64,000 nt of DNA from an uncultured Lachnospiraceae bacterium. GTDB taxonomy: Bacteria; Bacillota; Clostridia; Lachnospirales; Lachnospiraceae. This document shows, piece after piece, positions 16,401-25,257 of the stretch. Every line of letters begins with the position of its first letter. The stretch's first letter is position 1. A program made the position numbers and the translations under genes. The stretch lies in NCBI GenBank assembly GCA_910585465.1, contig CAJUEW010000016.1:1-64000 (forward strand). The letters run 5' to 3'. The notes beneath the pieces are model-generated. The model made no database searches, was not told the DNA's origin, and saw only the letters and a program-made list of their open reading frames with translations.

Positions 16401-18002
16401 ATGGAAAACAAAATGTTTTGCTTTCAGTGTGAACAGACGGCGGGCTGCAAAGGGTGTATGGGTGCCGCTGGTGTGTGTGGAAAAAAGGCCGATACAGCCG
16501 AGCTTCAGGATTGTCTTACCGGTGCGCTGATCGGGCTTGCCAGAGCGGTTAAAGGGAATGAGGATAGCATCTTTGCTGACACAGATCGTATGGTATTGGA
16601 GGGCCTGTTCGCCACGCTCACTAATGTGAATTTTGATAACGAGTCTCTCAATTCGCTTATTCATCGTGTGGATGCGGAAAAGAAACGCTTGATTTCTCTC
16701 TGCCGTGAATGCGATACAGTCCGTGGGAAAATAAGCGATTATGATATGGGGAAACTCTGGGCCGCAAACGAGGATGTTCGATCTCTGAAAGCTCTGATTC
16801 TATTCGGTATCCGTGGTATGGCTGCTTATGCCTATCATGCCGCTGTGCTGGGATATGTGGATCAGGAAGTAAACAAATTTTTCTATAAGGCTCTTTTTGT
16901 CATTGGTATGGAGGATTGGGGCATGGAAGAATTACTCCCTATTGTAATAGAGGTCGGAAAGGTCAATTTGACATGTATGGCCCTGCTGGATAGAGCAAAT
17001 ACCGAAACATACGGGAATCCTGTACCCACCGAAGTAAGTCTGGCGGTTGAAAAAGGCCCGTTCATTGTTATTTCCGGTCATGATCTTTATGATCTGAAGC
17101 AGCTTCTGGAACAAACCGAGGGCAAGGGGATTAATATCTATACCCATGGAGAAATGCTTCCTGCTCATGGTTATCCCCAGCTAAAAAAGTATTCTCATCT
17201 TAAGGGAAATTTTGGGACAGCATGGCAAAATCAACAGAAAGAATTTTCGGATATTCCTGCTCCGATTCTTTTCACAACAAACTGTCTGATGCCCCCAAAG
17301 AAAAGCTATGCTGACCGGGTTTTTACAACTGCGGGTGTGCGTTATCCTGAGCTGACCCATATCGGAGAAGAAAAGGATTTTTCCCCTGTAATTGAAAAGG
17401 CACTGGAGCTTGGCGGCTATCAGAAGGATATGGCTTTTACCGGCATTAACGGTGGGGGAAAGGTTATGACAGGCTTTGCCCATAATACAGTTTTGTCTGT
17501 TGCCGGGCAGGTAATTGAGGCAGTTAAAACAGGAGCGATTAAGCATTTCTTTCTTGTAGGCGGCTGCGATGGTGCCAGGTCGGGACGCAATTATTATACA
17601 GAATTTGTAAAACAAACGCCTGAGGACAGTATTGTACTGACCCTTGCGTGTGGTAAATACCGCTTTAACGATCTGGATCTTGGAACAATTAACGGCTTGC
17701 CCCGTATCATGGATATGGGTCAGTGTAATGATGCGTATAGCGCCATAAAGGTTGCAATGGCTCTTGCGGAAGCCTTCAAGTGTGAAGTTAATGCTCTGCC
17801 GCTGTCAATCGTCCTTTCCTGGTACGAGCAGAAAGCGGTCTGTATACTGCTGACACTTCTGTACTTAGGTATTCAGGATATTCGGCTTGGACCTTCTCTG
17901 CCAGCGTTTTTATCGCCGAACGTATTGAAATTTCTTATAGAAAAGTACCATATTGCTCCAATTAATACACCTGAGACAGATATGGCCGCAATGTTAGCAT
18001 AG
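16401..18002 (+). CDS. hcp: Hydroxylamine reductase / hybrid cluster protein
   Basis: 533 residues from ATG 16401, with AAGGAGGA at 16386-16393. The N-terminal Fe-S ligands MFCFQCEQTAGCKGC...GVCGK (Cys7, 10, 19, 26) and the hybrid-cluster cysteines in GGCDGARSG, LACGKYRFN and MGQCNDAYSA are all present. Hcp reduces hydroxylamine in vitro and acts as an NO reductase in E. coli, protecting anaerobes from nitrosative stress. Length is normal for the family. It follows the truncated ferredoxin by 19 bp in one operon and faces a Crp/Fnr regulator. Confidence 0.95.
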   Translation: MENKMFCFQCEQTAGCKGCMGAAGVCGKKADTAELQDCLTGALIGLARAVKGNEDSIFADTDRMVLEGLFATLTNVNFDNESLNSLIHRVDAEKKRLISLCRECDTVRGKISDYDMGKLWAANEDVRSLKALILFGIRGMAAYAYHAAVLGYVDQEVNKFFYKALFVIGMEDWGMEELLPIVIEVGKVNLTCMALLDRANTETYGNPVPTEVSLAVEKGPFIVISGHDLYDLKQLLEQTEGKGINIYTHGEMLPAHGYPQLKKYSHLKGNFGTAWQNQQKEFSDIPAPILFTTNCLMPPKKSYADRVFTTAGVRYPELTHIGEEKDFSPVIEKALELGGYQKDMAFTGINGGGKVMTGFAHNTVLSVAGQVIEAVKTGAIKHFFLVGGCDGARSGRNYYTEFVKQTPEDSIVLTLACGKYRFNDLDLGTINGLPRIMDMGQCNDAYSAIKVAMALAEAFKCEVNALPLSIVLSWYEQKAVCILLTLLYLGIQDIRLGPSLPAFLSPNVLKFLIEKYHIAPINTPETDMAAMLA

Positions 18003-18091
18003 CCTTTCTCAAGTATAAAATAAACAGCTGTCTGCCATAAGCAGTGGTTTTTCTAAAAAAGAAATAAAAAATTCCAAATAAGGAAAAATAA

Positions 18092-18120
18092 TTGTAATAA
18101 GGAAATATTTGAGCTAAAAT
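18092..18120 (+). promoter_or_regulatory. Promoter of the two-component operon, overlapping 10-bp direct repeats
   Basis: TTGTAA (18092-18097), a 17-bp spacer and TAAAAT (18115-18120). A 10-bp direct repeat AATAAGGAAA occurs at 18077-18086 and 18096-18105 (19-bp period), the second copy inside the spacer. OmpR-family regulators bind direct repeats, so this may be an autoregulatory site. Confidence 0.5.
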
Positions 18121-18143
18121 GAAGCCTGCGGAGGTAAAGGATT

Positions 18144-18209
18144 ATGGAAGAGTACTTTTCCAGTAATATATACCTGGAGGTGGATGGATACGAAATTACT
18201 TTATGCTGA
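18144..18209 (+). CDS. Possible 21-codon leader ORF overlapping the response regulator start
   Basis: ATG 18144 follows GCGGAGG at 18129-18134 with good spacing. It encodes MEEYFSSNIYLEVDGYEITLC and stops at 18209, 26 bp inside the response regulator gene in another frame. The regulator's own GGAGG lies only 3 nt before its ATG, so translating the leader could influence regulator initiation. No homology is claimed; it could be fortuitous. Confidence 0.35.
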   Translation: MEEYFSSNIYLEVDGYEITLC

Positions 18210-18864
18210 AGATGAAATCGGTATGTCGGAAGCCGTCACAGATATTTTGACATATCACAAATATACGGTCGATACGGTTTACGACGGTGCTGACGCACTG
18301 GCTTATGCCCAGGCAGAGCAATATGATGGCATTATTCTGGATATTATGATGCCTAAAATGAGTGGTTTGGAAGTGCTCCGAAAACTGCGAAAGTCAGGCT
18401 GCCGGACACCGGTTCTTTTGCTGACTGCAAAGGCTGAGGTGGAGGACAGGATACAGGGTCTGGATATGGGTGCTGACGACTATCTGCCAAAGCCTTTTGC
18501 CATGGGAGAACTTCTCGCCCGTGTTCGTGCCATGCTTCGCCGGAGAGAAGAATTTACGCCAAATATTTTGAACTGTGGCAATATATCCCTTAATCAGCAG
18601 AGCTATGAGCTTTCCGGCAGCAGGCAATCCTTTGTCCTTCCCAGGCTGGAATATCAGCTGATGGAGCTTCTGATGCTGAATCAGGGCATTTATCTGTCCA
18701 CCGAGGATCTGCTGACAAAGGTATGGGGCTATGATACCGATGCCGAGCTGGGAACTGTTTGGGTTTATATTTCCTATCTTCGCAAGAAGTTATCTGCCCT
18801 GAATGCGAATGTTGCCATCCGGGTAAAGCGCAGTGTGGGCTACACCCTGGAGGTGGTGGAATGA
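18184..18864 (+). CDS. OmpR/PhoB-family response regulator
   Basis: 226 residues. Receiver domain with acidic pocket YAEDE (7-11), phospho-acceptor Asp53 in GIILDIMMPKMSGLEVL, and Lys in PKPF (about 101-104). A C-terminal winged helix follows (PRLEYQLMELLMLNQGIYLSTEDLLTKVWG; VWVYISYLRKKL). GGAGG lies only 3 nt before ATG 18184, closer than usual. It overlaps the sensor kinase by 4 bp. The operon precedes a VTC/DUF4956/CotH gene set that it probably controls. Confidence 0.92.
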   Translation: MDTKLLYAEDEIGMSEAVTDILTYHKYTVDTVYDGADALAYAQAEQYDGIILDIMMPKMSGLEVLRKLRKSGCRTPVLLLTAKAEVEDRIQGLDMGADDYLPKPFAMGELLARVRAMLRRREEFTPNILNCGNISLNQQSYELSGSRQSFVLPRLEYQLMELLMLNQGIYLSTEDLLTKVWGYDTDAELGTVWVYISYLRKKLSALNANVAIRVKRSVGYTLEVVE

Positions 18865-20099
18865 TAAAGACGCTGCAAAAAAAGTTTGTCATTACTGCCA
18901 TGACTGCTATTTCTGTTCTGCTTCTGGTTTTGTTAGGTGCCATCAATCTGGTGAACTTTGTATTGGTTGGAAAACAGACGGACAGGACATTGACCATGAT
19001 TTCGGATAATCGGGGGGTCTATGGAAATAAACCGCCCATGAATCCTCATCCGGGGCCCCCTTCTGCCATTGCCCCACGGGACGACCACGATACCTTTATG
19101 GCATCTACCTTTTTTGTAGTGCATCTGAGTACAGACGGCACTGTTTTGGAGACTGATTTGAGCCGCATTGCTTCTATCACAGAAAATGACGCAGAGCAGC
19201 TTGCGCTTGAAGTACATGAAAAGCAGCAGTTTACAGGAAAGGTGGATAAATATAAATATCAAATCCGCAGTCTGCCCGGCGGACCGGGGTATCTTATCTT
19301 TTTTCTTGATACCTCTGACCCAATATATGCTTCTATCCGGGTGATTTTCCTCTCAGCGGTCATCGGTCTTATGTGTTGGTTTATGATGCTTGGATTAGTG
19401 GTTTTTCTTTCTAAACGGGCTATCCGACCGATTGCAGAAAACATCGAAAGGCAGAAGCAATTTGTAACAAATGCCGGGCATGAGATAAAAACGCCGCTTG
19501 CTATTATCTTAGCCAATACCGAAGCAATGGAGTTGTATAACGGCGAAAACAAATGGAGCAGAAATATTCGTGAGCAGACCCACCGCCTGAGTGATTTGAT
19601 GAAAAACCTGCTTCTCCTTGCCCGTATGGACGAAGGAGCGGCAGAAGTCACCACGTCTGATTTTTCGTTGAGCGCATTATTAGAGGAAAGCACAGCTTTT
19701 TATTGTGAGCCCATGGGGCTCAAACAAATAAACTCAGAAATTGTTATCCAGCCGGGTATTCAGATTCATGCCAACCGTGAAAATATTTTGCAGTTAGTTT
19801 CAATTTTGCTGGATAATGCGCTCAAATATACAAATGACGGCGGACAAATTGCTGTAGTCTTACGGAAAGGTGAAAAACATGTCTATCTGCAAGTGAGAAA
19901 TACTTGCCAGGCTATTCCCGATACACCGCCGGACAAGCTGTTTGACCGCTTCTATCGTGGAAATGAGGCAAGGACTCAGAAAAGCGGCGGATATGGCATC
20001 GGTCTTTCGGTGGCGCAGGCTATTGTGAAGGCAAATAAAGGCAGTATCCGTGCAGAATATCAACAGCCGGACTGGGTATCGTTTACCGTTACGCTGTAG
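18861..20099 (+). CDS. Membrane sensor histidine kinase
   Basis: 412 residues from ATG 18861 (ATGA overlap with the response regulator). TM1 about 13-37, an extracytoplasmic sensor region of about 120 residues rich in Pro and Asp (around 50-75), TM2 about 161-183, H-box FVTNAGHEIKTPLAII with His207, and a HATPase_c domain with the N box (LVSILLDNALKYTND) and G2 box GGYGIGLSVAQAIV. Autophosphorylates and signals to the paired regulator. The stimulus is unknown. A perfect palindromic terminator follows at 20121. Confidence 0.92.
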   Translation: MIKTLQKKFVITAMTAISVLLLVLLGAINLVNFVLVGKQTDRTLTMISDNRGVYGNKPPMNPHPGPPSAIAPRDDHDTFMASTFFVVHLSTDGTVLETDLSRIASITENDAEQLALEVHEKQQFTGKVDKYKYQIRSLPGGPGYLIFFLDTSDPIYASIRVIFLSAVIGLMCWFMMLGLVVFLSKRAIRPIAENIERQKQFVTNAGHEIKTPLAIILANTEAMELYNGENKWSRNIREQTHRLSDLMKNLLLLARMDEGAAEVTTSDFSLSALLEESTAFYCEPMGLKQINSEIVIQPGIQIHANRENILQLVSILLDNALKYTNDGGQIAVVLRKGEKHVYLQVRNTCQAIPDTPPDKLFDRFYRGNEARTQKSGGYGIGLSVAQAIVKANKGSIRAEYQQPDWVSFTVTL

Positions 20100-20120
20100 C
20101 TTCATATTACATTCATATTA

Positions 20121-20162
20121 GAAAACTCCCGCAGGTACAAATTTGTACCTGCGGGAGTTTTC
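20121..20162. terminator. 42-bp perfect palindrome, terminator
   Basis: Two 21-nt arms, 20121-20141 and 20142-20162, are exact reverse complements with no spacer; the core is ACTCCCGCAGGTAC. The 3' arm ends in a short T run (TTTTC). It separates the two-component genes from the VTC operon and could act in both directions. Confidence 0.8.
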
Positions 20163-20177
20163 TAAGTTAAGGCTAAG
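20162..20177 (+). promoter_or_regulatory. CTAAG direct repeat, candidate response-regulator site
   Basis: CTAAG occurs at 20162-20166 and again at 20173-20177, exactly 11 bp apart (one helical turn), with TTAAGG between them. This is the kind of spacing used by OmpR/PhoB-type regulators. It lies 48 bp before the VTC gene start. The motif is short, so chance is possible. Confidence 0.35.
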
Positions 20178-20224
20178 GTACATATTGTATCATACTCCTG
20201 TAAATCAAGAAAGGAGTGAAGATA

Positions 20225-20896
20225 ATGCAATTTCGGCACGAATGGAAGCATGAAATCAGTTTTTCCGATTTGCTTACAATTCGCAGCCGGCTGATGGCGG
20301 TTGCTCAGATAGACAGTCATGCACAAGCTGGTATCTATGATATCCGAAGCCTGTATTTTGACAATCTGCAGGATAAAGCGTTGCTGGAAAAGTTAAACGG
20401 TGTCAATATGCGGGAGAAATTCCGTATTCGCTATTATAACGGCAATACTTCCTATATTCTGCTTGAAAAGAAAAGCAGGATAAACGGATTATGCAGTAAA
20501 GAACAGGCCCAGCTTACTTTTGGGGAAGCAAAATCCATTGCGGACGGGCATTATGAGCTTCTGCAAAACAGCGGGAAAGAATTGCTGAACGAGCTGTATC
20601 GAAAAATGCAGGCGGAAGGTCTAAGACCCAAAACAATTGTGGAATATTCGAGAATTCCGTTTGTGTATGCCCCCGGAAATGTCCGTGTGACTCTGGATTA
20701 CAAAATCAGAACCGGGCTTTCCTGCACGGATTTTCTGAATCCGGCCTGTGTGACAATCCCGGCCGGGGATGCCGGAATTATTCTGGAAGTAAAATGGGAT
20801 GAATTTCTCCCTTCTGTGATTAGGGATGCAGTTCAGTTACCGGGCTGTCATACCTCGGCATTTTCCAAGTATGCTGCCTGCCGTATTTATGGCTAA
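20225..20896 (+). CDS. VTC-domain protein, candidate polyphosphate polymerase
   Basis: 223 residues from ATG 20225 (AAGGAG at 20211-20216, 8 nt spacing). The tunnel-forming VTC pattern of basic and acidic strands is present: FRHEWKHEIS, IRSLYFDN, REKFRIRYYN, ILLEKKSRINGLCSKEQ, IVEYSRIPFV, RVTLDYKIRTG and GIILEVKWDEFLP. In yeast Vtc4 this domain makes polyphosphate from ATP; bacterial members often occur with DUF4956 and CotH genes, as here. It has no membrane segment, so the DUF4956 neighbour may supply the membrane part. Confidence 0.87.
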   Translation: MQFRHEWKHEISFSDLLTIRSRLMAVAQIDSHAQAGIYDIRSLYFDNLQDKALLEKLNGVNMREKFRIRYYNGNTSYILLEKKSRINGLCSKEQAQLTFGEAKSIADGHYELLQNSGKELLNELYRKMQAEGLRPKTIVEYSRIPFVYAPGNVRVTLDYKIRTGLSCTDFLNPACVTIPAGDAGIILEVKWDEFLPSVIRDAVQLPGCHTSAFSKYAACRIYG

Positions 20897-20925
20897 CTAA
20901 CAAACAAATCAAAGGAGCTGATACA

Positions 20926-21597
20926 ATGACATTCAATGATATTTTTAAATCCAGCTTTCTGGAAAACATCGCAAGTGTAACGATCCTGGATATGGTGCTT
21001 GCGCTGACTCTTGCCTTTGGCATCGGTATGTTTATTTTTATGATTTATAAAAAGACCTTTGCCGGAGTGATGTATTCCTCCAGCTTTGGAATCACACTGG
21101 TGGCGCTTACCATGATTACCACTCTTGTGATTCTTGCCGTTACCTCAAACGTAGTGCTTTCCCTTGGTATGGTCGGCGCTTTGTCCATCGTTCGCTTCCG
21201 TACCGCCATCAAGGAGCCTCTTGATATTGCATTTCTGTTCTGGTCCATTGCCGCAGGTATCGTGCTGGCAGCCGGTATGATTCCTCTGGCGGTCTTTGGC
21301 AGTATTGTAATTGGTCTGGTACTGCTGGTTTTTGCCAATAAGAAGCCTCATCTGAATCCCTATATCGTTGTGCTTCGTTGTGAAAACCATGACAGTGAAA
21401 CTGCTGCAACCGAGTTTCTGAAAAATCAGGTACAGCGTATGGTTGTTAAAAGCAAAACTGCCCAGAAGGGTAATATTGAGCTGAACATTGAGATCCGCAT
21501 GAAAGAGGATAATACGGATTTTGTGAACATCCTTTCTGAAATGAATGGCGTGACCAGTGCAGTGCTTGTCAGCTACAACGGAGAATACATGGGTTAA
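20926..21597 (+). CDS. DUF4956 membrane protein
   Basis: 223 residues. About four hydrophobic segments in residues 19-138 with the conserved stretch VLSLGMVGALSIVRFRTAIKEPLD (about 77-100), then a soluble C-terminal domain of about 80 residues. DUF4956 proteins have no assigned function but recur between VTC and CotH genes. RBS AAAGGAGC. Lies 29 bp after the VTC gene and 12 bp before the CotH gene, consistent with one membrane complex or pathway. Confidence 0.88.
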   Translation: MTFNDIFKSSFLENIASVTILDMVLALTLAFGIGMFIFMIYKKTFAGVMYSSSFGITLVALTMITTLVILAVTSNVVLSLGMVGALSIVRFRTAIKEPLDIAFLFWSIAAGIVLAAGMIPLAVFGSIVIGLVLLVFANKKPHLNPYIVVLRCENHDSETAATEFLKNQVQRMVVKSKTAQKGNIELNIEIRMKEDNTDFVNILSEMNGVTSAVLVSYNGEYMG

Positions 21598-21609
21598 AGG
21601 AGGTACATA

Positions 21610-23364
21610 ATGTCAACGCACAAATATATTGATAAAATTTGCTGCGTCCTGATTGCCCTCACTCTGCTGCTTACCATCTGCTTTATGAATGCGGAGGATT
21701 TTGGAGTCCAAGCTGTTTCAAGAAATGCAAATTATACAGAAAAACTTTTCGATATCACTTTCGTTCACACCATTGATATTGTTATGGATGATTGGGATGG
21801 TTTTATTGAAAGCTGTGTCAACAAGGAATATACCGCTTGTTCTGTGGTGATCGACAACGAAGCCTATAAAAATGTGGCAATCCGGGCAAAGGGAAATACC
21901 TCATTAACACAGGTGGACAGCTACGGTAATGATCGTTACAGCTTCAAAATTGAGTTTGATCACTACGACCGCACAAAAAACTACTACGGTCTGGATAAAT
22001 TAAGTCTGAACAACATTATACAGGATAACACCTATATGAAAGACTTTCTGACTTATCAGTTAATGCAGAGGTTTGGTGCGGACGCACCTCTTTGCAGCTA
22101 TGTGGATATAACTGTAAATGGTGAAAGCTGGGGCCTGTATTTGGCTGTTGAAAGCATTGAGGAGTCTTTCCTTAAACGCAGTTACGGCAGAGATTACGGC
22201 AAACTTTACAAACCCGACAGTATGCGCATGGACGGAGACCACAGTAATGGCGGCAAGTTCGATATACAGAATTGGACGGGTGAGCTGAATGAAGAAACCA
22301 TATCGGAAATAAAAAATGCTTTGAATAAGCTGGATGATATGAAGCTTACAGACATTTTGGGTAAGCTCGGATATTCAAGTCTTGATGACCTGATAACAGC
22401 CCTGGAAAATGCCGGGAGTATTGATGATATTCTGAACGGTATTGACATTAAGAGTCTGTTCCAAGGAAAAGATCATCCAGGGGACCATCAGAGGGACGGA
22501 AAAATGATGCCGCCTGGCATGCCGGATGGTGAACCTCCGGCGGACGGCAATTTTCAGGGAGATAAATTACCGGACACTGGCAGGTTTGGGGGCGCAATGG
22601 GAAGCGATGATGTTAAGCTTATCTATTCTGACGATGAGTATGACAGCTATACCAATATTTTTGATAACGCCAAGACAGACATCACCAATGGGGACAAAGA
22701 TCGTCTGATTAAAGCTTTAAAACAACTGAATAACAGAGAAGACATAGATAAGGTTGTGGACATAGAGAGAGTAATTCGATATTTTGTTGTACATAATTTT
22801 GTCTGCAATTTTGACAGCTACACAGGCTCAATGATTCATAACTACTATCTGTACGAAAATGACGGAAAGCTTTCTATGATACCATGGGATTACAATCTTG
22901 CTTTCGGAGGATTTCAGGGTGCAGACGACGCGACAGCTCTTGTCAACTACCCGATTGATTCCCCTGTTTCGGGAGGAACCACAGACTCAAGACCGATGCT
23001 TGCCTGGATTTTCAGTAATGAGGAATATACGGAACTGTATCATGAATATTTTGCAGAATTTATTTCAGCCTGCTTTGACAGCGGATATTTCTCTGAAATG
23101 ATTGATTCAGTAAAGGAAATGATTACACCCTTCGTTGAAAACGACACAACGAAATTCTGCACTTATGAAGAATTTCAGGCAGGTATTGATACACTGAAAG
23201 AATTTTGCTTACTTCGCGCAGAAAGTGTAAAAGGACAGCTTGACGGGGCGATAGCTTCAACCTCTGACGGACAGAAACAAAATAGCGTATCCTTGATCGA
23301 TGCTTCCGGTATTAATGTTTCTGATATGGGTTCGATGGGAAATATGGGAAGGCCTGGAGCGTGA
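21610..23364 (+). CDS. CotH kinase family protein, exported
   Basis: 584 residues. N-terminal signal or anchor (about 9-28), then a CotH fold: VAIRAKGNTSLTQ (about 93-105), YGLDKLSLNNIIQDNTYMKDFLTYQLM, VNGESWGLYLAVESIEESFLKR, and the catalytic-region motif LSMIPWDYNLAFGGF. An insert at about 295-335 is rich in Gly, Pro and Asp and likely disordered. CotH of Bacillus is an atypical kinase that phosphorylates spore-coat proteins; here the exported form sits with VTC and DUF4956 genes under a two-component system, suggesting a surface role. The substrate is unknown. Confidence 0.9.
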   Translation: MSTHKYIDKICCVLIALTLLLTICFMNAEDFGVQAVSRNANYTEKLFDITFVHTIDIVMDDWDGFIESCVNKEYTACSVVIDNEAYKNVAIRAKGNTSLTQVDSYGNDRYSFKIEFDHYDRTKNYYGLDKLSLNNIIQDNTYMKDFLTYQLMQRFGADAPLCSYVDITVNGESWGLYLAVESIEESFLKRSYGRDYGKLYKPDSMRMDGDHSNGGKFDIQNWTGELNEETISEIKNALNKLDDMKLTDILGKLGYSSLDDLITALENAGSIDDILNGIDIKSLFQGKDHPGDHQRDGKMMPPGMPDGEPPADGNFQGDKLPDTGRFGGAMGSDDVKLIYSDDEYDSYTNIFDNAKTDITNGDKDRLIKALKQLNNREDIDKVVDIERVIRYFVVHNFVCNFDSYTGSMIHNYYLYENDGKLSMIPWDYNLAFGGFQGADDATALVNYPIDSPVSGGTTDSRPMLAWIFSNEEYTELYHEYFAEFISACFDSGYFSEMIDSVKEMITPFVENDTTKFCTYEEFQAGIDTLKEFCLLRAESVKGQLDGAIASTSDGQKQNSVSLIDASGINVSDMGSMGNMGRPGA

Positions 23365-23444
23365 GAACTCTCTGTTTTTAAGTCAGAGTGTGAAAAGGAA
23401 AATAAAAGCGGAATCCAGTACAACAACATTTCACGGAAAAATTC

Positions 23445-23474
23445 TTGCGGGATACATAGGCAGAAGGGTATAAT
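23445..23474 (+). promoter_or_regulatory. Promoter of the channel gene
   Basis: TTGCGG (23445-23450), an 18-bp spacer and a consensus TATAAT (23469-23474), 86 bp before the ATG. The rest of the 195-bp gap after the CotH gene shows nothing clear. Confidence 0.5.
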
Positions 23475-23559
23475 GTAAGAAAAACGCAGACGTCAGAAAA
23501 TGAGAAAAAATCATCTGCACCTGCATCAGTAAGCGGTTTTAAATAAAGGACTTATCTAA

Positions 23560-25167
23560 ATGAGTCCTGAAAAGGATATAACAGATACTATGAAAACGAG
23601 AAAGAATTTCTACCTGTATTTGATTGTAGTGACAGCGCTGGTTTATGTCGGTCTGCTGGCTATTCTTTATTGTTCGGAATCTGCAAGCAGCGATGCGGTG
23701 ATCCGGACATTCGGAGATGCTTTCTGGTATTCGTTAGTAACCCTGTCTACTGTAGGATATGGGGATCTGATACCGGTAACCCCGCTGGGTCATATGGTGG
23801 GAATGATATTTCTGTTTTTATCTGCCGGTATTATGATGACATTATTCGGAGCGGTAGTATCTTTTATTACGAGTGAAGGGCTGCCGTTCTTTATGCTTAG
23901 TCTGCAGCGGCATAAAAACTGGTATTATTTTGCCGATTACGGAGTGGAATCGAATACACTGGCTGCCGATATCTATAAAGAGGATCCGAATGCACTGATT
24001 ATCTACGGAGAAAAAAGAAACGGTCAAAGTGAAATTCCTAATTATCCTTGTATCTATCTAAGCGCTTCTCCTCATAAGATTGTGGCAAAAAAGAGGAATA
24101 CGGGAACAAAATGTAAAATTTTTCTGATGAAAGAGAATGATATTGGTGTCAATAGCCGGGCAGTCAATCTGCATGAATTACCGGTAGAGGTTTATGCAAG
24201 GACAACAAACGGGCAGGATAAGCTATCCGGAAATATTAATTTTTTTCATAGTTATGAATGCTGTGCCAGACAATATTGGCGTTCCAAGCCATTATGCCGT
24301 CGTGAGAATACCATTGTGCTCATTGGATTTGGAAATTATGGCTCCAGTATTCTGGAGCGGGCCATATTAACCAATATCATATCAACAGAGCAGCATGTGG
24401 CGTATCATATTTTTGGCGATGCAGGAGATTTTTTTGCGGTACATTATCGTTTGGGCGAGGTGTTTTCACTGAACCAGGAATCCGGGGTAAAGGACTCTTT
24501 AATTTTCCATCATGAGACCTGGGCGGAAGATCGTTTCATTCTGGAGAAGGCTGACCGTATTATTATCTGTGAGGATGATGAGCAGAATGGCTGGAGTATT
24601 TTCTGGACATTGAATAAATACTATAGAATCTCCGGCCGCATTGACCTGCGAAGCAGCCGGAAGGCTCCTGGAATCTCTTATTTTGGGACAAATGAGGATA
24701 TCTATACATCACAGCAGATTATCCGTACAGGACTGAATAAAGCGGCCATTATGATTAATGAAATCTTCCGCAGGTCTGTTTCCTATCCGACTCTTGACTG
24801 GAATGAACTGGATGATCTTCACCGACAGTCTAAGATCGCGGCGGCAGATCATCTTTTGATGAAAACCAGGATTCTTCTCAATGATGAAACCATTACAGAG
24901 CTTACTGCATCCGCAGTAAAGAAAGCATATGAGAAATATTGTAAAACAAAAGATTCTGAGAGCTCAAAGGAAATGTACCGTAAACTGGATCATATGCGGT
25001 GGCTTCGGTTTTATATTTTTTATAACTGGAGTTGCGGTCCTGTTCGTAATGATGAGGCAAGACAGCACCCGATGTTATGTCCCTATGAGAAACTGACGCC
25101 GGAGCAACGGCGGGAAAGAGACGCAGCATGGGAGCTGATGGGAAGTATTTTTGCTGAACTTGAGTAA
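23560..25167 (+). CDS. Two-TM K+ channel with RCK-like region and C-terminal RyR-like domain
   Basis: 535 residues. TM1 (about 18-38), pore helix and selectivity filter TVGYGD (64-69), TM2 (about 77-101): a KcsA-type 2-TM channel. A long cytosolic part follows; TIVLIGFGNYGSSILERAI (251-269) is a Rossmann GxGxxG of the TrkA-N/RCK kind, and a second nucleotide-fold region may lie at about 120-210. The last 61 residues (about 475-535), with HMRW, NWSCGPVRNDEARQHP and LCPYEKLTPEQRRERD, closely follow the RyR repeat pattern. RCK domains gate K+ channels on ligand binding; the RyR-like part may sense another ligand. It appears to be a single-gene unit. Confidence 0.85.
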   Translation: MSPEKDITDTMKTRKNFYLYLIVVTALVYVGLLAILYCSESASSDAVIRTFGDAFWYSLVTLSTVGYGDLIPVTPLGHMVGMIFLFLSAGIMMTLFGAVVSFITSEGLPFFMLSLQRHKNWYYFADYGVESNTLAADIYKEDPNALIIYGEKRNGQSEIPNYPCIYLSASPHKIVAKKRNTGTKCKIFLMKENDIGVNSRAVNLHELPVEVYARTTNGQDKLSGNINFFHSYECCARQYWRSKPLCRRENTIVLIGFGNYGSSILERAILTNIISTEQHVAYHIFGDAGDFFAVHYRLGEVFSLNQESGVKDSLIFHHETWAEDRFILEKADRIIICEDDEQNGWSIFWTLNKYYRISGRIDLRSSRKAPGISYFGTNEDIYTSQQIIRTGLNKAAIMINEIFRRSVSYPTLDWNELDDLHRQSKIAAADHLLMKTRILLNDETITELTASAVKKAYEKYCKTKDSESSKEMYRKLDHMRWLRFYIFYNWSCGPVRNDEARQHPMLCPYEKLTPEQRRERDAAWELMGSIFAELE

Positions 25168-25257
25168 ATACTTCCGGCTTTGGTATCCGGATGAAAAGGC
25201 ATGTGCAGGGATTATAACCGGATTTTATATCAAGGCAAAGGATAAGGGACGGGTATC

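Noticed and set aside
18144..18209. A firm small-protein gene
   Set aside because: RBS and position are good, but it has only 21 codons and no known homologue, so it is listed as possible only.
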